From Sphingobacterium faecium (GTDB lineage: Bacteria > Bacteroidota > Bacteroidia > Sphingobacteriales > Sphingobacteriaceae), in NCBI RefSeq assembly GCF_003054045.1, contig NZ_QBKH01000002.1, positions 744,001-808,000 of the forward strand: a stretch of 64,000 nucleotides of DNA, written 5' to 3'. Both the position numbers and the translations under genes were made by a program. Shown in pieces: positions 1 to 7,909 of this stretch. Position 1 is the first letter of the stretch; each line of letters opens with the position of its first letter. The notes below the pieces were generated by a model. The model worked only from the letters and a program-made list of their open reading frames with translations, had not been told where the DNA came from and did no database searches.

Positions 1-329
1 GGGTGGCGCTGACAACAACTTCATTGAGATGTAGATTGTCCGTATTTAATTTAAATTGTATGGTTGTATCAGAAGGCAGTATCGTTTGTTTTAAGGTTTG
101 GTATCCTATAGCACTTATTTGTATACTTTGTCTGTGGCTGGTAATTTTCTGTAATTCAAAATTTCCGCTTGTATCAGATACTGTTGTATGAGTCCCGTTT
201 TCCAGACTGATGGTTGCTCCTGAAATAGCTTTCCCTTCATGGTTGCTGATTTTTCCTTTTAATGTGTGTTGTGCATAGGTATATATACTGATTAGCATAA
301 AGCAAATCAATAGCTGTATATTTTTCATG
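1..329 (-). CDS. TonB-dependent receptor, N-terminal part (runs off left edge)
   Basis: Reading the minus strand from the ATG at 327-329 gives an N-terminal signal peptide ending in TYAQ, then a carboxypeptidase-regulatory-like domain (motif KGKISNHEGKAISGATISL) and a TonB-box-like NEVVVSAT at the window edge. This order is the standard start of Bacteroidota TonB-dependent outer-membrane receptors. Only 109 codons are present; plug and barrel lie outside the window, so the ligand cannot be inferred from the protein. The gene upstream on the same strand (566-925) encodes a small His-containing protein, a pairing I associate with metal-related receptors, but that is inference. A very long inverted repeat (360-446) lies just before the start. 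Confidence 0.85.
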
Positions 330-359
330 AGGATATTTGTCTTTTATAGTTGCAGATTG

Positions 360-446
360 ATCATGAGCTAGGCTATTTATGATACTTGTGTTGCCATATA
401 GCAACACAAGTATCATAAATGTCAATTTGAGCAAGAAGCTCATGAT
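360..446. repeat. Nested inverted repeat in the receptor leader
   Basis: A 20-bp perfect inverted repeat (375-394 with 401-420, 6-nt loop catata) sits inside a second, 10-bp perfect inverted repeat (360-369 with 437-446, core atcatgagct). No run of T follows on either strand, so it is not a typical intrinsic terminator. It lies between the stop of the 566-925 gene and the start of the receptor gene, and would form a strong cruciform or an mRNA hairpin in the receptor leader. It may be a regulatory leader, an mRNA-stability element or a small mobile palindromic element. Confidence 0.7.
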
Positions 447-565
447 ACTTTCACTTTTTTTGTTTAAAATAATTAAGATAGCACAGCTGATCGCGATGTG
501 ACTTTCGACTGCACGACGAGTAGCATTCTTCTCAGATTTAGACGAATGCAAAACAGGATGATATT

Positions 566-925
566 TTAAACTAATGGGGGAGGACCTCGAAGGAAAGCAT
601 AGTCGACGACACAATTTGTAAAAAGAGGTGTGTAGACCTGATAACTGTAAACGTGAAAGATAGTTCGAATTGGATCTTCAAAAACTATAAATTCACTTTG
701 AACAAAATTTTGATAATAGACAACATTTAGAAAATCAATTTGATCATCGGATTCTTGCTGTCGGGGTTGATCGTCTGTAAAATCATAAGGGTGATTGTGC
801 ATCACAATCTCGCCGTTTGACTTGACTTCTTTGTGCATAAAAATAACACCAGAAATAATGATCAAGCTGATCAATGCAAGTTGCATGGACGCTAAGATCT
901 TTCTGATATTTATTTTATATGACAT
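566..925 (-). CDS. Small membrane-anchored His-containing protein, function unknown
   Basis: This 119-residue protein has a single N-terminal hydrophobic segment (about residues 12-30), then a short soluble region with GEIVMHNHPYDF and further His and Tyr residues, ending in a Pro-rich RGPPPLV. From memory, similar short Bacteroidota proteins (a GxIxxHxHPY motif and a C-terminal RGPP or RAPP) occur next to TonB-dependent receptors, and their His residues suggest metal contact. The family name is not known to me. The start ATG lies directly behind the panCD terminator. It is probably co-transcribed with the receptor gene downstream. The existence of the gene is more certain than any role. Confidence 0.65.
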   Translation of the reverse strand: MSYKINIRKILASMQLALISLIIISGVIFMHKEVKSNGEIVMHNHPYDFTDDQPRQQESDDQIDFLNVVYYQNFVQSEFIVFEDPIRTIFHVYSYQVYTPLFTNCVVDYAFLRGPPPLV

Positions 926-933
926 GTCGCTAA

Positions 934-963
934 TAAAAAAAGCACTCGATTTATACGAGTGCT
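934..963 (-). terminator. Intrinsic terminator of panC-panD
   Basis: Eight-bp perfect stem (agcactcg 941-948 with cgagtgct 956-963, 7-nt loop). On the minus strand it is followed by a run of T (plus-strand A at 935-940). It lies 50 bp after the panD stop and just before the start of the 566-925 gene. Confidence 0.85.
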
Positions 964-1014
964 AAATTATTGAAAATAAACGTAGCTTTCTATTGAAAGT
1001 TTATTTTTATCAGA

Positions 1015-1365
1015 TTATTTTATAAGTTGATTGTTATCATCCGGAAAAACTAAGCTTGGAATATGTTTTTTCGCTTCTTCCATTTCCATTTGTGCGTAGG
1101 ATATGATGATCACAATATCACCTACCTGAACCAGTCTTGCTGCTGCTCCATTTAGACAAATAGTACCAGAAGCTCTTTTGCCAGGAATAACATATGTTTC
1201 TAAACGTGCACCATTGTTATTGTTAACGATTTGAACTTTTTCGTTTGCAATAATATTTGCTGCATCCATTAAATCCTCATCAATTGTAATACTACCAACG
1301 TAATTCAATTCGGCCTGTGTAACCCGAACACGGTGGATTTTAGATTTCATTACCTCTATAAACAT
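1015..1365 (-). CDS. panD: Aspartate 1-decarboxylase
   Basis: PanD converts L-aspartate to beta-alanine for pantothenate and CoA synthesis. It is made as a proenzyme that cleaves itself between Gly24 and Ser25 to create the pyruvoyl cofactor. Here the YVGS motif places Gly24-Ser25 exactly as in the E. coli numbering, and Lys9, Arg54 and Tyr58 of the active site are also present. The length (116 residues) is normal for the family. The ATG at 1363-1365 is kept because it preserves this numbering. The gene follows panC on the same strand after 57 bp, and a strong terminator follows, so panC-panD form an operon. Confidence 0.97.
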   Translation of the reverse strand: MFIEVMKSKIHRVRVTQAELNYVGSITIDEDLMDAANIIANEKVQIVNNNNGARLETYVIPGKRASGTICLNGAAARLVQVGDIVIIISYAQMEMEEAKKHIPSLVFPDDNNQLIK

Positions 1366-1422
1366 GTGGCAAAGTTAGATTTTTCTTGTAAAAATGTAAA
1401 GCTATTAAGTATAATGTGACAA

Positions 1423-2268
1423 TTAATTCAAAATCATATTATCGATTAGGCGCACATCTTCCACTCTGGCGGTAACAAGAGCGACATATTGTTTATTATT
1501 TTCAATACCTGTAGCTTCCTGTAAGGTGGTTGTTTCGCAGATGGCTAGATACTCTAAAGCGATACCATCACTAGTTTCTAACTGATTGGTTGCCATTTTT
1601 TTCAATTCAGCCAAATCTATTTTCTGAACATTATTCTTAATAAATTGAAGTGTTCTGAACAAGGCCAGCGCCTGTTGCTTTCCCTGTTCAGAAAGGCGCG
1701 TATTTCTAGAACTTAGGGCAAGACCATTGTCATCTCTAATGATTGGACAGAGTGCAATGGTGATCGGTAAAGCTTTTTCTTTGATCATCTGTTCAATAAC
1801 CATCACTTGTTGAAAATCTTTTTGACCGAAACAAGCGATATCAGGTTGAACTAAATTGAATAATTTATATACGACTTGTGTGACTCCTTGAAAATGTCCT
1901 GGTCTCATTTTACCTTCCCAGATTTCATCCAATCCTTGGAGGTTGATATGCCATTTTTCATCTTGATCAGGATACATTTCTTCTACTGTAGGTAAAAATA
2001 GAATCGTACAATTAGCGGCTTCCAATAAGGCAATATCCTGCTCAATTGGTCTGGGATATTTTTCTAAATCTTTGGGATCGTTGAATTGTGTGGGGTTGAC
2101 AAAAATACTGCAAACTGTTATATCTGACAACGGTTTAGCGTAATTCAATAACGAGATATGTCCTGCATGTAATGCACCCATTGTTGGGATAAGAGCTATT
2201 TTTTGCTGGTTGACTCGCGCTGTTTCCAGGTAATCTTGAAGCTCTTTTTTAGTCTTGAAAATTCTCAC
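1423..2268 (-). CDS. panC: Pantothenate synthetase (pantoate-beta-alanine ligase)
   Basis: PanC joins pantoate and beta-alanine with ATP to give pantothenate in the cytoplasm. The 281-residue protein has the HIGH-like nucleotide-binding motif PTMGALHAGH (residues 28-37), FVNPTQFN, and the KMSKS-like loop LALSSRN (about 183-189). The reading frame opens with GTG at 2266-2268; no in-frame ATG lies upstream, and RIFKTKKEL after it matches the usual family start. First gene of the panC-panD operon, so both halves of the beta-alanine to pantothenate step are together. Divergent from the 2420 gene. Confidence 0.97.
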   Translation of the reverse strand: MRIFKTKKELQDYLETARVNQQKIALIPTMGALHAGHISLLNYAKPLSDITVCSIFVNPTQFNDPKDLEKYPRPIEQDIALLEAANCTILFLPTVEEMYPDQDEKWHINLQGLDEIWEGKMRPGHFQGVTQVVYKLFNLVQPDIACFGQKDFQQVMVIEQMIKEKALPITIALCPIIRDDNGLALSSRNTRLSEQGKQQALALFRTLQFIKNNVQKIDLAELKKMATNQLETSDGIALEYLAICETTTLQEATGIENNKQYVALVTARVEDVRLIDNMILN

Positions 2269-2339
2269 TTTTAGAAATTTTAATGCAGGGCAAATGTGAG
2301 GAATATATTTGTGAATATAAAACGATGATTTGTAAGGAA

Positions 2340-2370
2340 TTGTATTGTCGGGATATTTTACGTATCTTTG
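2340..2370 (+). promoter_or_regulatory. Bacteroidota-type promoter for the 2420 gene
   Basis: TTG at 2340-2342, a 20-bp spacer, and TATCTTTG at 2363-2370 match the Bacteroidota consensus TTG / TAnnTTTG. It lies 50 bp before the start codon at 2420. Confidence 0.7.
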
Positions 2371-2419
2371 TAGACCGATTTTACTGTTCTAATAAAAATA
2401 AAATAAATAAAAACTGGAG

Positions 2420-3244
2420 ATGGCAAAAACGAAGATATTGTTTATAACCCACGAGATGTCGCCTTTCCTCGAATTAACTAAAATTTCTGAAATTACGCGT
2501 CAATTGCCACAGGCTATGCAAGAAAAAGGATTTGAAATCCGCATTCTTATGCCTCGTTTTGGTAATATTAATGAGCGTAGAAATAGATTGCATGAGGTGA
2601 TTCGTTTGTCAGGCTTAAACATTGTGGTGGATAACAATGACAATCCGCTAATCATTAAGGTAGCTTCATTGCCTGCGGCACGTATGCAGGTTTACTTCTT
2701 GGATAATGAAGACTATTTTCAGCGGAAAAAAGTTTTTCGTGACGAGAATGGAGAATTTTTTAATGACAACAATGAGCGTTCGGTGTTCTTCTGTAAAGGG
2801 GCATTGGAGACGGTTAAAAAATTAGGCTGGTCGCCTGATGTGGTACATTGCCATGGATGGTTTTCAGCATTAGTGCCGGCTTATTTGAAGACGACATATA
2901 AAGATGATCCTACTTTTAAGGGAGCCAAAGTGATGTATTCGTTGTATAACGAAGAATTCTCAGGTACTTTAGGAGATAAATACAGAGAGATTGCTCCTGA
3001 AGGTGCATTGACAAAAGAGGATGTTGCTACTTATGGTGACGGAAGTTATGTCAACATCTATAAAGGTGCATTGGATTTTACAGATGTAGCTGTTGTAGCT
3101 GAGGAAGGTGTTAATCCGGAAATTCTAGCATACGCAAAAGAAAAAGGCGTTCAGGTATTTGAGCCGAATGGTGATGAAGACTATGAAGCTTTTAGTGATT
3201 TGTTTGATCAATTCGCTCCTGTAGAAGAAGAGTCAACAGTCTAA
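2420..3244 (+). CDS. Glycogen/starch synthase-like protein, N-terminal domain only
   Basis: The 274-residue protein resembles the N-terminal Rossmann domain of GT5 glycogen/starch synthases: ILFITHEMSPF at the start and PDVVHCHGWFSALVP around residues 140-155 correspond to the conserved first strand and the VHxHDW motif. The C-terminal nucleotide-sugar domain of a normal 470-500 residue synthase is absent, and the usual KxGGL ADP-glucose-binding motif near the N-terminus reads ELTKISEI here. A short version next to panC is, to my knowledge, common in Bacteroidota and annotated as glycogen synthase, but catalysis by this domain alone is doubtful. It has its own promoter and a strong terminator, so it is monocistronic. 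Confidence 0.8.
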   Translation: MAKTKILFITHEMSPFLELTKISEITRQLPQAMQEKGFEIRILMPRFGNINERRNRLHEVIRLSGLNIVVDNNDNPLIIKVASLPAARMQVYFLDNEDYFQRKKVFRDENGEFFNDNNERSVFFCKGALETVKKLGWSPDVVHCHGWFSALVPAYLKTTYKDDPTFKGAKVMYSLYNEEFSGTLGDKYREIAPEGALTKEDVATYGDGSYVNIYKGALDFTDVAVVAEEGVNPEILAYAKEKGVQVFEPNGDEDYEAFSDLFDQFAPVEEESTV

Positions 3245-3259
3245 AGAAAAAATAGGAAA

Positions 3260-3297
3260 CAAAAAAAAGCGTCTAAGTAATTAGGCGCTTTTTTTTG
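3260..3297 (+). terminator. Intrinsic terminator after the 2420 gene
   Basis: Stem agcgtctaa (3268-3276) with ttaggcgct (3281-3289; one G-T wobble), loop gtaa, followed by a run of T through 3296 and preceded by a run of A, so it could work in both directions. Confidence 0.9.
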
Positions 3298-3444
3298 TTT
3301 CCGCTATGAGCAATAAAAATCATGATGTCATTTGTGAGATACCGGATGATAAAAAATGACCAACCTGGTGAGCTTGTTGCAAATTTGTTTTATGATGGAA
3401 TTTATGGCAGGGATGATCATTTAAAATGTTACCTTAGCTATATT

Positions 3445-3924
3445 ATGAAAATTAAAGTTGGTTTTGGCTTTGATGTCCATCAATTAAAGGAAGGACACCC
3501 ATTTATAGTAGGTGGAGTTGAATTGGATCATCATGCAGGTGCATTTGGGCACTCTGATGCAGATGTTTTGGTACATGCAATTTGTGACGCATTGTTAGGT
3601 GCGGCTAATTTAGAGGATATTGGCTATCATTTTCCCAATACTGATGATCAGTGGAAAGGTATTAACAGTCTGGTTTTATTACAACATTGTATTAAATTGA
3701 TTGCGGATAAGGGATATACTTTAGGGAATATTGATGCTATGTTATGCTTAGAAGCTCCTAAGATCAAACCCTATATTGGTCAGATGAAAGAAAAAATAGC
3801 AGCAGCATCAGGTCTGGATGTTGATGATATTTCCATTAAAGCAACGACCAATGAAACAATGGGTTTTATTGGCAGAGAAGAAGGCGTAGTCGCGTATGCC
3901 GTTTGTTTGATTGAAAAAGCTTAA
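3445..3924 (+). CDS. ispF: 2-C-methyl-D-erythritol 2,4-cyclodiphosphate synthase
   Basis: IspF makes the cyclic diphosphate intermediate of the non-mevalonate (MEP) isoprenoid pathway. The start at 3445 (MKIKVGFGFDVHQ) gives 159 residues, the family length; the frame is open back to 3322 but that part shows no family similarity. Metal ligands are visible as Asp10, His12 (FDVHQL) and His44 (in GHSDADVLVHAICD, residues 35-48), and the C-terminal TNETMGFIGREEG is the substrate-binding loop. The 3' end overlaps the convergent MFS gene by four bases, with no terminator between them. Confidence 0.97.
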   Translation: MKIKVGFGFDVHQLKEGHPFIVGGVELDHHAGAFGHSDADVLVHAICDALLGAANLEDIGYHFPNTDDQWKGINSLVLLQHCIKLIADKGYTLGNIDAMLCLEAPKIKPYIGQMKEKIAAASGLDVDDISIKATTNETMGFIGREEGVVAYAVCLIEKA

Positions 3925-5138
3925 CGTTTCTTTTTGTTTTTAAAAAAGAAACATGCGATGATAAAACTGATTGCAGTAAGTATAAATCCGAGATAGAAAG
4001 GAGCTCCTGGTAAATAGAGAGCTTCTTTTTTGTCTGTAAAATGAGCAAATAGCCAGCTCATGACCGGTGGGCCTATGATGGCTGTTAAACTGATGATACT
4101 TGTCAATCCACCCTGTATCTGCCCTTGCTCATTGGAAGGTGTTTCATTAGAGATGAGACTCTGGATGGCAGGACCGGCTATTCCAGCAAATACATAAGGT
4201 ACAATAGCCAAAAAAATCAGCCAAGGAGCAAAGGCCAGCCCCATTAATGGCATGGAAATCATATAAAGGCCAGAACCAATTAAAATACTCTTTTCTAAAC
4301 CAAGTTTGGGAATAATGATGCGAATAAGACCCGCTTGAACGAGGGCAACTAACGCACCAACAAATCCTAAAGATATACCGACCATCCTTTCATCCCATTG
4401 ATATCTTTCCATGGTATAATAAGACCAGGTACTTTGTACTGCATGCGCTGAAACATTGATTAAAAAAATACAGAAAAAGAGCTGTTTCAAATGAGGATAT
4501 TTGGCCAATTGTTTGAAAGCACCAACTGGATTGGCATTTTTCCACTTAAATGGTCTCCGATTATCTTTTTGAAGTGATTCAGGAATTAAAAAATAACCAT
4601 ATAAAAAGTTGAGAAAACTTAATATTGCCGCGGCATAAAATGGAATTCTGGCACCATAATGCCCTAATAATCCTCCTAATAATGGTCCTACTATAAATCC
4701 TAAACCAAAAGCAGCCCCTAGTAAACCAAAATTTTGAGCTTTCTTTTCCTGTGAACTAATATCGGCGATAAATGCTGCAGCAACGGTGTAACTTGCACCA
4801 GTAATACCAGCAATAAATCGACCTATAAATAACCAAAGAATAGTTGGTGCTAGACCCATTAACAAATAGTTGATAGAGAAACCTAACAGTGAAATCAGTA
4901 GAATAGGTCTTCTGCCAAATCGATCACTTAAATTGCCCAATACAGAGGCAAAAAAGAACTGTGTCAGTGCATAGCAGAACATGAGTAATCCGCCATAACG
5001 AGATGCATCACTCAAGGTTCCTCCAATTAATTCTTCAATTAATTTGGGCATTACTGGGATAATAATACCCAATCCGATGACATCAATTAAAACGGTCAAA
5101 AAAATAAAAAATAAACTTTTTGAAGTACTAACAGACAT
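3921..5138 (-). CDS. MFS transporter, TetA-like drug efflux subfamily
   Basis: The 405-residue protein has about 12 hydrophobic segments and the family hallmarks: IDVIGLGIIIPVMP in helix 1 and the loop 2-3 motif GNLSDRFGRRP. This pattern is typical of the TetA/DHA1 proton-coupled multidrug and tetracycline exporters, which expel small molecules through the inner membrane. It ends in a Lys-rich cytoplasmic tail. No TetR-type repressor gene is adjacent, so it may be a housekeeping exporter and not a resistance determinant; the substrate is unknown. Its stop codon overlaps that of ispF on the other strand. Confidence 0.9.
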   Translation of the reverse strand: MSVSTSKSLFFIFLTVLIDVIGLGIIIPVMPKLIEELIGGTLSDASRYGGLLMFCYALTQFFFASVLGNLSDRFGRRPILLISLLGFSINYLLMGLAPTILWLFIGRFIAGITGASYTVAAAFIADISSQEKKAQNFGLLGAAFGLGFIVGPLLGGLLGHYGARIPFYAAAILSFLNFLYGYFLIPESLQKDNRRPFKWKNANPVGAFKQLAKYPHLKQLFFCIFLINVSAHAVQSTWSYYTMERYQWDERMVGISLGFVGALVALVQAGLIRIIIPKLGLEKSILIGSGLYMISMPLMGLAFAPWLIFLAIVPYVFAGIAGPAIQSLISNETPSNEQGQIQGGLTSIISLTAIIGPPVMSWLFAHFTDKKEALYLPGAPFYLGFILTAISFIIACFFFKNKKKR

Positions 5139-5579
5139 ATTTAATGCATTTTGTTTTAATCTCTTAAAATATTAATGACGCGATAATAAAATTAATAATC
5201 AGGTTGACGTATCATGGTGATGATGGTCAAGAGATTTGTTTTTAAATCTAAACTAAATTTCTCAAATACCAAGCTTTAATGGTATTCAAAATTGTAAATC
5301 GGTAATTTGAATAGTTTGTTTTTATCCTATAGTCTTGTTAAATGGTACGATATGGAATTGAATAGCAACGAATTTGAAAAGATTTCAAGATATCTTATTA
5401 GTCGTTAATGATTCTTTTTTAGGTTTTTTTTTACGGATGTTGTTTCGAATGAAGATTCCTCAAAATATTTGTAATATCTTTGTTGTCATGCATATAATCT
5501 TTGGCACATTATCTGATGTTGTAGCGAAGAATTATGTTATCATATTTATAACGATCAAATCGAGAAAGAATAAGGTTCA
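5139..5579. other. Intergenic region between the MFS gene and pbp1A
   Basis: This 441-bp divergent spacer should hold the promoters of both flanking genes. TATCTTTG at 5475-5482 fits the Bacteroidota -7 element for pbp1A, but I see no well-spaced TTG partner. A TTG-started open frame (5374-5583) runs into pbp1A; it has no ribosome binding site or recognisable similarity and is not called as a gene. Confidence 0.5.
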
Positions 5580-7835
5580 ATGAAGAGAGAATCAAAAAAA
5601 AACCAACTGCAACCAGAGGACATCAAGCGGTATACACGTAATTTCTGGAAATTTATTATTGGAATAATAGCTTTTGGATTTCTATTTATATTTAGTGTAC
5701 GCATGGGGTTATTTGGTAAATTGCCATCTTTTAGCGATTTAGAAAATCCTAAAAGCAATTTAGCTTCTGAAGTCATTACTGAAGATAATAAGGTTTTAGG
5801 GACCTATTATATTCAGAATAGATCTAATGTAAAATATAGTGAACTATCACCTTATTTAGTGCAGGCACTGATTTCAACAGAGGATAAACGTTTCTATGAT
5901 CACTCCGGGATTGATTATACGCGAACATTTACGGTTATTTTCCACACATTGACAGGAAATAAACAAGGTGGTAGTACCATTACCCAACAATTGGCGCTCA
6001 ATTTATTTTCAGATGGCCGGGCTAAAAGTGCTCCTAAACGTATTATCCAAAAATTTCAAGAATGGATTACTGCTGTTCGATTAGAGCGTAATTATACAAA
6101 AGAAGAGATTATAACGATGTATTTTAATACGGTAGATTTTGGAGCCTATAATACTTTTGGTATTAAGTCTGCTGCACGTACCTATTTCAATACTACTCCA
6201 GATAAACTTACTGCTGATCAAGCAGCATTATTAGTCGGAATGCTTAAAGGTCCTGGTGTTTATTCTCCTGTTCGATATCCTAAAAATGCATTGTCACGTA
6301 GAAATACGGTTTTGGACAATATGAATAAAGCTAACTTTATTTCTTTGGAGGAAGAGGCTGCTGCTCAGGCAAAGCCGCTAGGTTTACAGTTGAAAATTGC
6401 AAACTATGGCGAAGGTTTAGCCCCTTATTTTCGTGCAGTATTGAAAGAAGAGATCAAAAAGGAGTTTTCAAGACTTTCTATTACCAAATCTGACGGTACT
6501 CCTTATGACTTGGATCGCGATGGATTGAAGATTTATACAACGATCAATATGTCGATGCAACAATATGCGGAGGATGCCCAAAAAGAATGGATGAAATCAT
6601 TGCAAGTAAAATTTAATGCCCAGTGGAAGAGTAGAGATGCATTTAAAGGAGCTAACGTCAAGTTGTTGACTACAGGAATGAGACGTTCCGAACGTTATCG
6701 CATATTAAAAGAGAATGGGCTTTCTGAAGATGAAATTAAAAAAGCATTTAAGGAAAAAGTACCGATGTCAATTTTTACTTGGAAAGGTTCTGTTGATACG
6801 GTTATGACTCCATTAGATTCAATCCGATATAATAAGTTGATGTTGCGTAATGCCATGATGTCTATGGAACCAAAAACGGGACATATTAAAGCATGGATCG
6901 GTGGCATTAATTTTGAACATTATAAATATGATCAAGTAAAAATGGGTACCCGCCAAGTGGGGTCGACTGCAAAACCTTTTACTTATGCTGTTGCAATTGA
7001 TAACGGATATTCTCCATGTTACAGTATTCCAAATTATCAGCAAACTTATGGTAATTGGACACCAAGGGGAACAGCTGAAGGTGGAAACCCAATAACATTA
7101 GCAAATGCGCTAGCGTTGTCTCAAAACTATGCCACGGCATATCTTGTTAATCAGGTAACGCCAGAGGCAGTTGCAGCTTTGACTAAGCGCATGGGGATTA
7201 CAAGTGATGTTCCTAATTATCCTTCCATTTCACTTGGAGCTTATGAAGCTTCTGTATTTGATATGGTAGGCGCTTATTCTGCTTTTGTGAATCACGGTAC
7301 TTGGATAGAGCCAAATGCAATTTTAAGAATTGAAGATAAAAATGGCACACCTATTTATGAAAAGGCTCCTAAAGTGGTCAAAGCATTAAATAGTGAATCT
7401 GCTTACATTATCGTGGATATGTTAAAGTCTGTCGTTTCGAAAGGTACTGCTAGAAGAATTCAGTGGAAATATCATTTAACCAATCCGATTGGAGGAAAGA
7501 CAGGTACTACAAATGATAACTCAGATGCTTGGTTTATCGGAATAACACCTGAATTGGTTTCGGGTGTATGGACTGGTGCTGAGGATCGGGGTATTAGTTT
7601 TGCGAATATGCAGGATGGGCAGGGTGCAGCGGCGGCTATGCCGGTATTTGCATTGTATATGCAGAAGATCTATGCTGATAAGAACTTGAATTATACAAAG
7701 GGAGATTTTGAACTTCCTGAAGGAGGATTGACTCGGGTGGTCGATTGCTCCAAATATTGGAGTGGGGGCGGAAGCGCGGGTAGTGATAGTACGGGCTCTG
7801 AATCAAATTTAAATGATGATCGATTAGGTTTTTAA
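5580..7835 (+). CDS. Penicillin-binding protein 1A (bifunctional transglycosylase/transpeptidase)
   Basis: Class A PBP that polymerises and cross-links peptidoglycan. One membrane segment (about residues 23-42) anchors it. The GT51 domain carries the catalytic Glu101 in EDKRFYDHSG and the GGSTITQQLALN motif (about 130-141). The transpeptidase domain has the active-site Ser462 in STAKPF (SxxK, Ser462/Lys465), SQN, and KTG at 640-642. Length 751 matches Bacteroidota PBP1A. The C-terminus is a low-complexity Gly/Ser tail. A hairpin follows and separates it from uvrC. Confidence 0.95.
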   Translation: MKRESKKNQLQPEDIKRYTRNFWKFIIGIIAFGFLFIFSVRMGLFGKLPSFSDLENPKSNLASEVITEDNKVLGTYYIQNRSNVKYSELSPYLVQALISTEDKRFYDHSGIDYTRTFTVIFHTLTGNKQGGSTITQQLALNLFSDGRAKSAPKRIIQKFQEWITAVRLERNYTKEEIITMYFNTVDFGAYNTFGIKSAARTYFNTTPDKLTADQAALLVGMLKGPGVYSPVRYPKNALSRRNTVLDNMNKANFISLEEEAAAQAKPLGLQLKIANYGEGLAPYFRAVLKEEIKKEFSRLSITKSDGTPYDLDRDGLKIYTTINMSMQQYAEDAQKEWMKSLQVKFNAQWKSRDAFKGANVKLLTTGMRRSERYRILKENGLSEDEIKKAFKEKVPMSIFTWKGSVDTVMTPLDSIRYNKLMLRNAMMSMEPKTGHIKAWIGGINFEHYKYDQVKMGTRQVGSTAKPFTYAVAIDNGYSPCYSIPNYQQTYGNWTPRGTAEGGNPITLANALALSQNYATAYLVNQVTPEAVAALTKRMGITSDVPNYPSISLGAYEASVFDMVGAYSAFVNHGTWIEPNAILRIEDKNGTPIYEKAPKVVKALNSESAYIIVDMLKSVVSKGTARRIQWKYHLTNPIGGKTGTTNDNSDAWFIGITPELVSGVWTGAEDRGISFANMQDGQGAAAAMPVFALYMQKIYADKNLNYTKGDFELPEGGLTRVVDCSKYWSGGGSAGSDSTGSESNLNDDRLGF

Positions 7836-7858
7836 ATTATATTAAATATAGGTATATA

Positions 7859-7900
7859 GCCAGGTAATAGAGTTTTTCGAAATTTGTTATCTGGCTTATT
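7859..7900 (+). terminator. Probable terminator after pbp1A
   Basis: Nine-bp stem gccaggtaa (7859-7867) with ttatctggc (7887-7895), one G-T wobble, followed by a T-rich stretch. It ends about 10 bases before the uvrC start. Confidence 0.65.
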
Positions 7901-7909
7901 TTATTGGAG

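Noticed and set aside
237..614. 125-codon minus-strand frame between the receptor and the small His protein
   Set aside because: It runs through the long inverted repeat and overlaps the start of the receptor in another frame, without signal or family similarity.
3322..3444. N-terminal extension of ispF
   Set aside because: The known family begins at MKIKVGFGFDVH; the extra 41 codons show no similarity and would exceed the family length.
5374..5583. Hydrophobic 69-codon frame upstream of pbp1A
   Set aside because: It starts with TTG, has no ribosome binding site and covers the region where the pbp1A promoter must lie.
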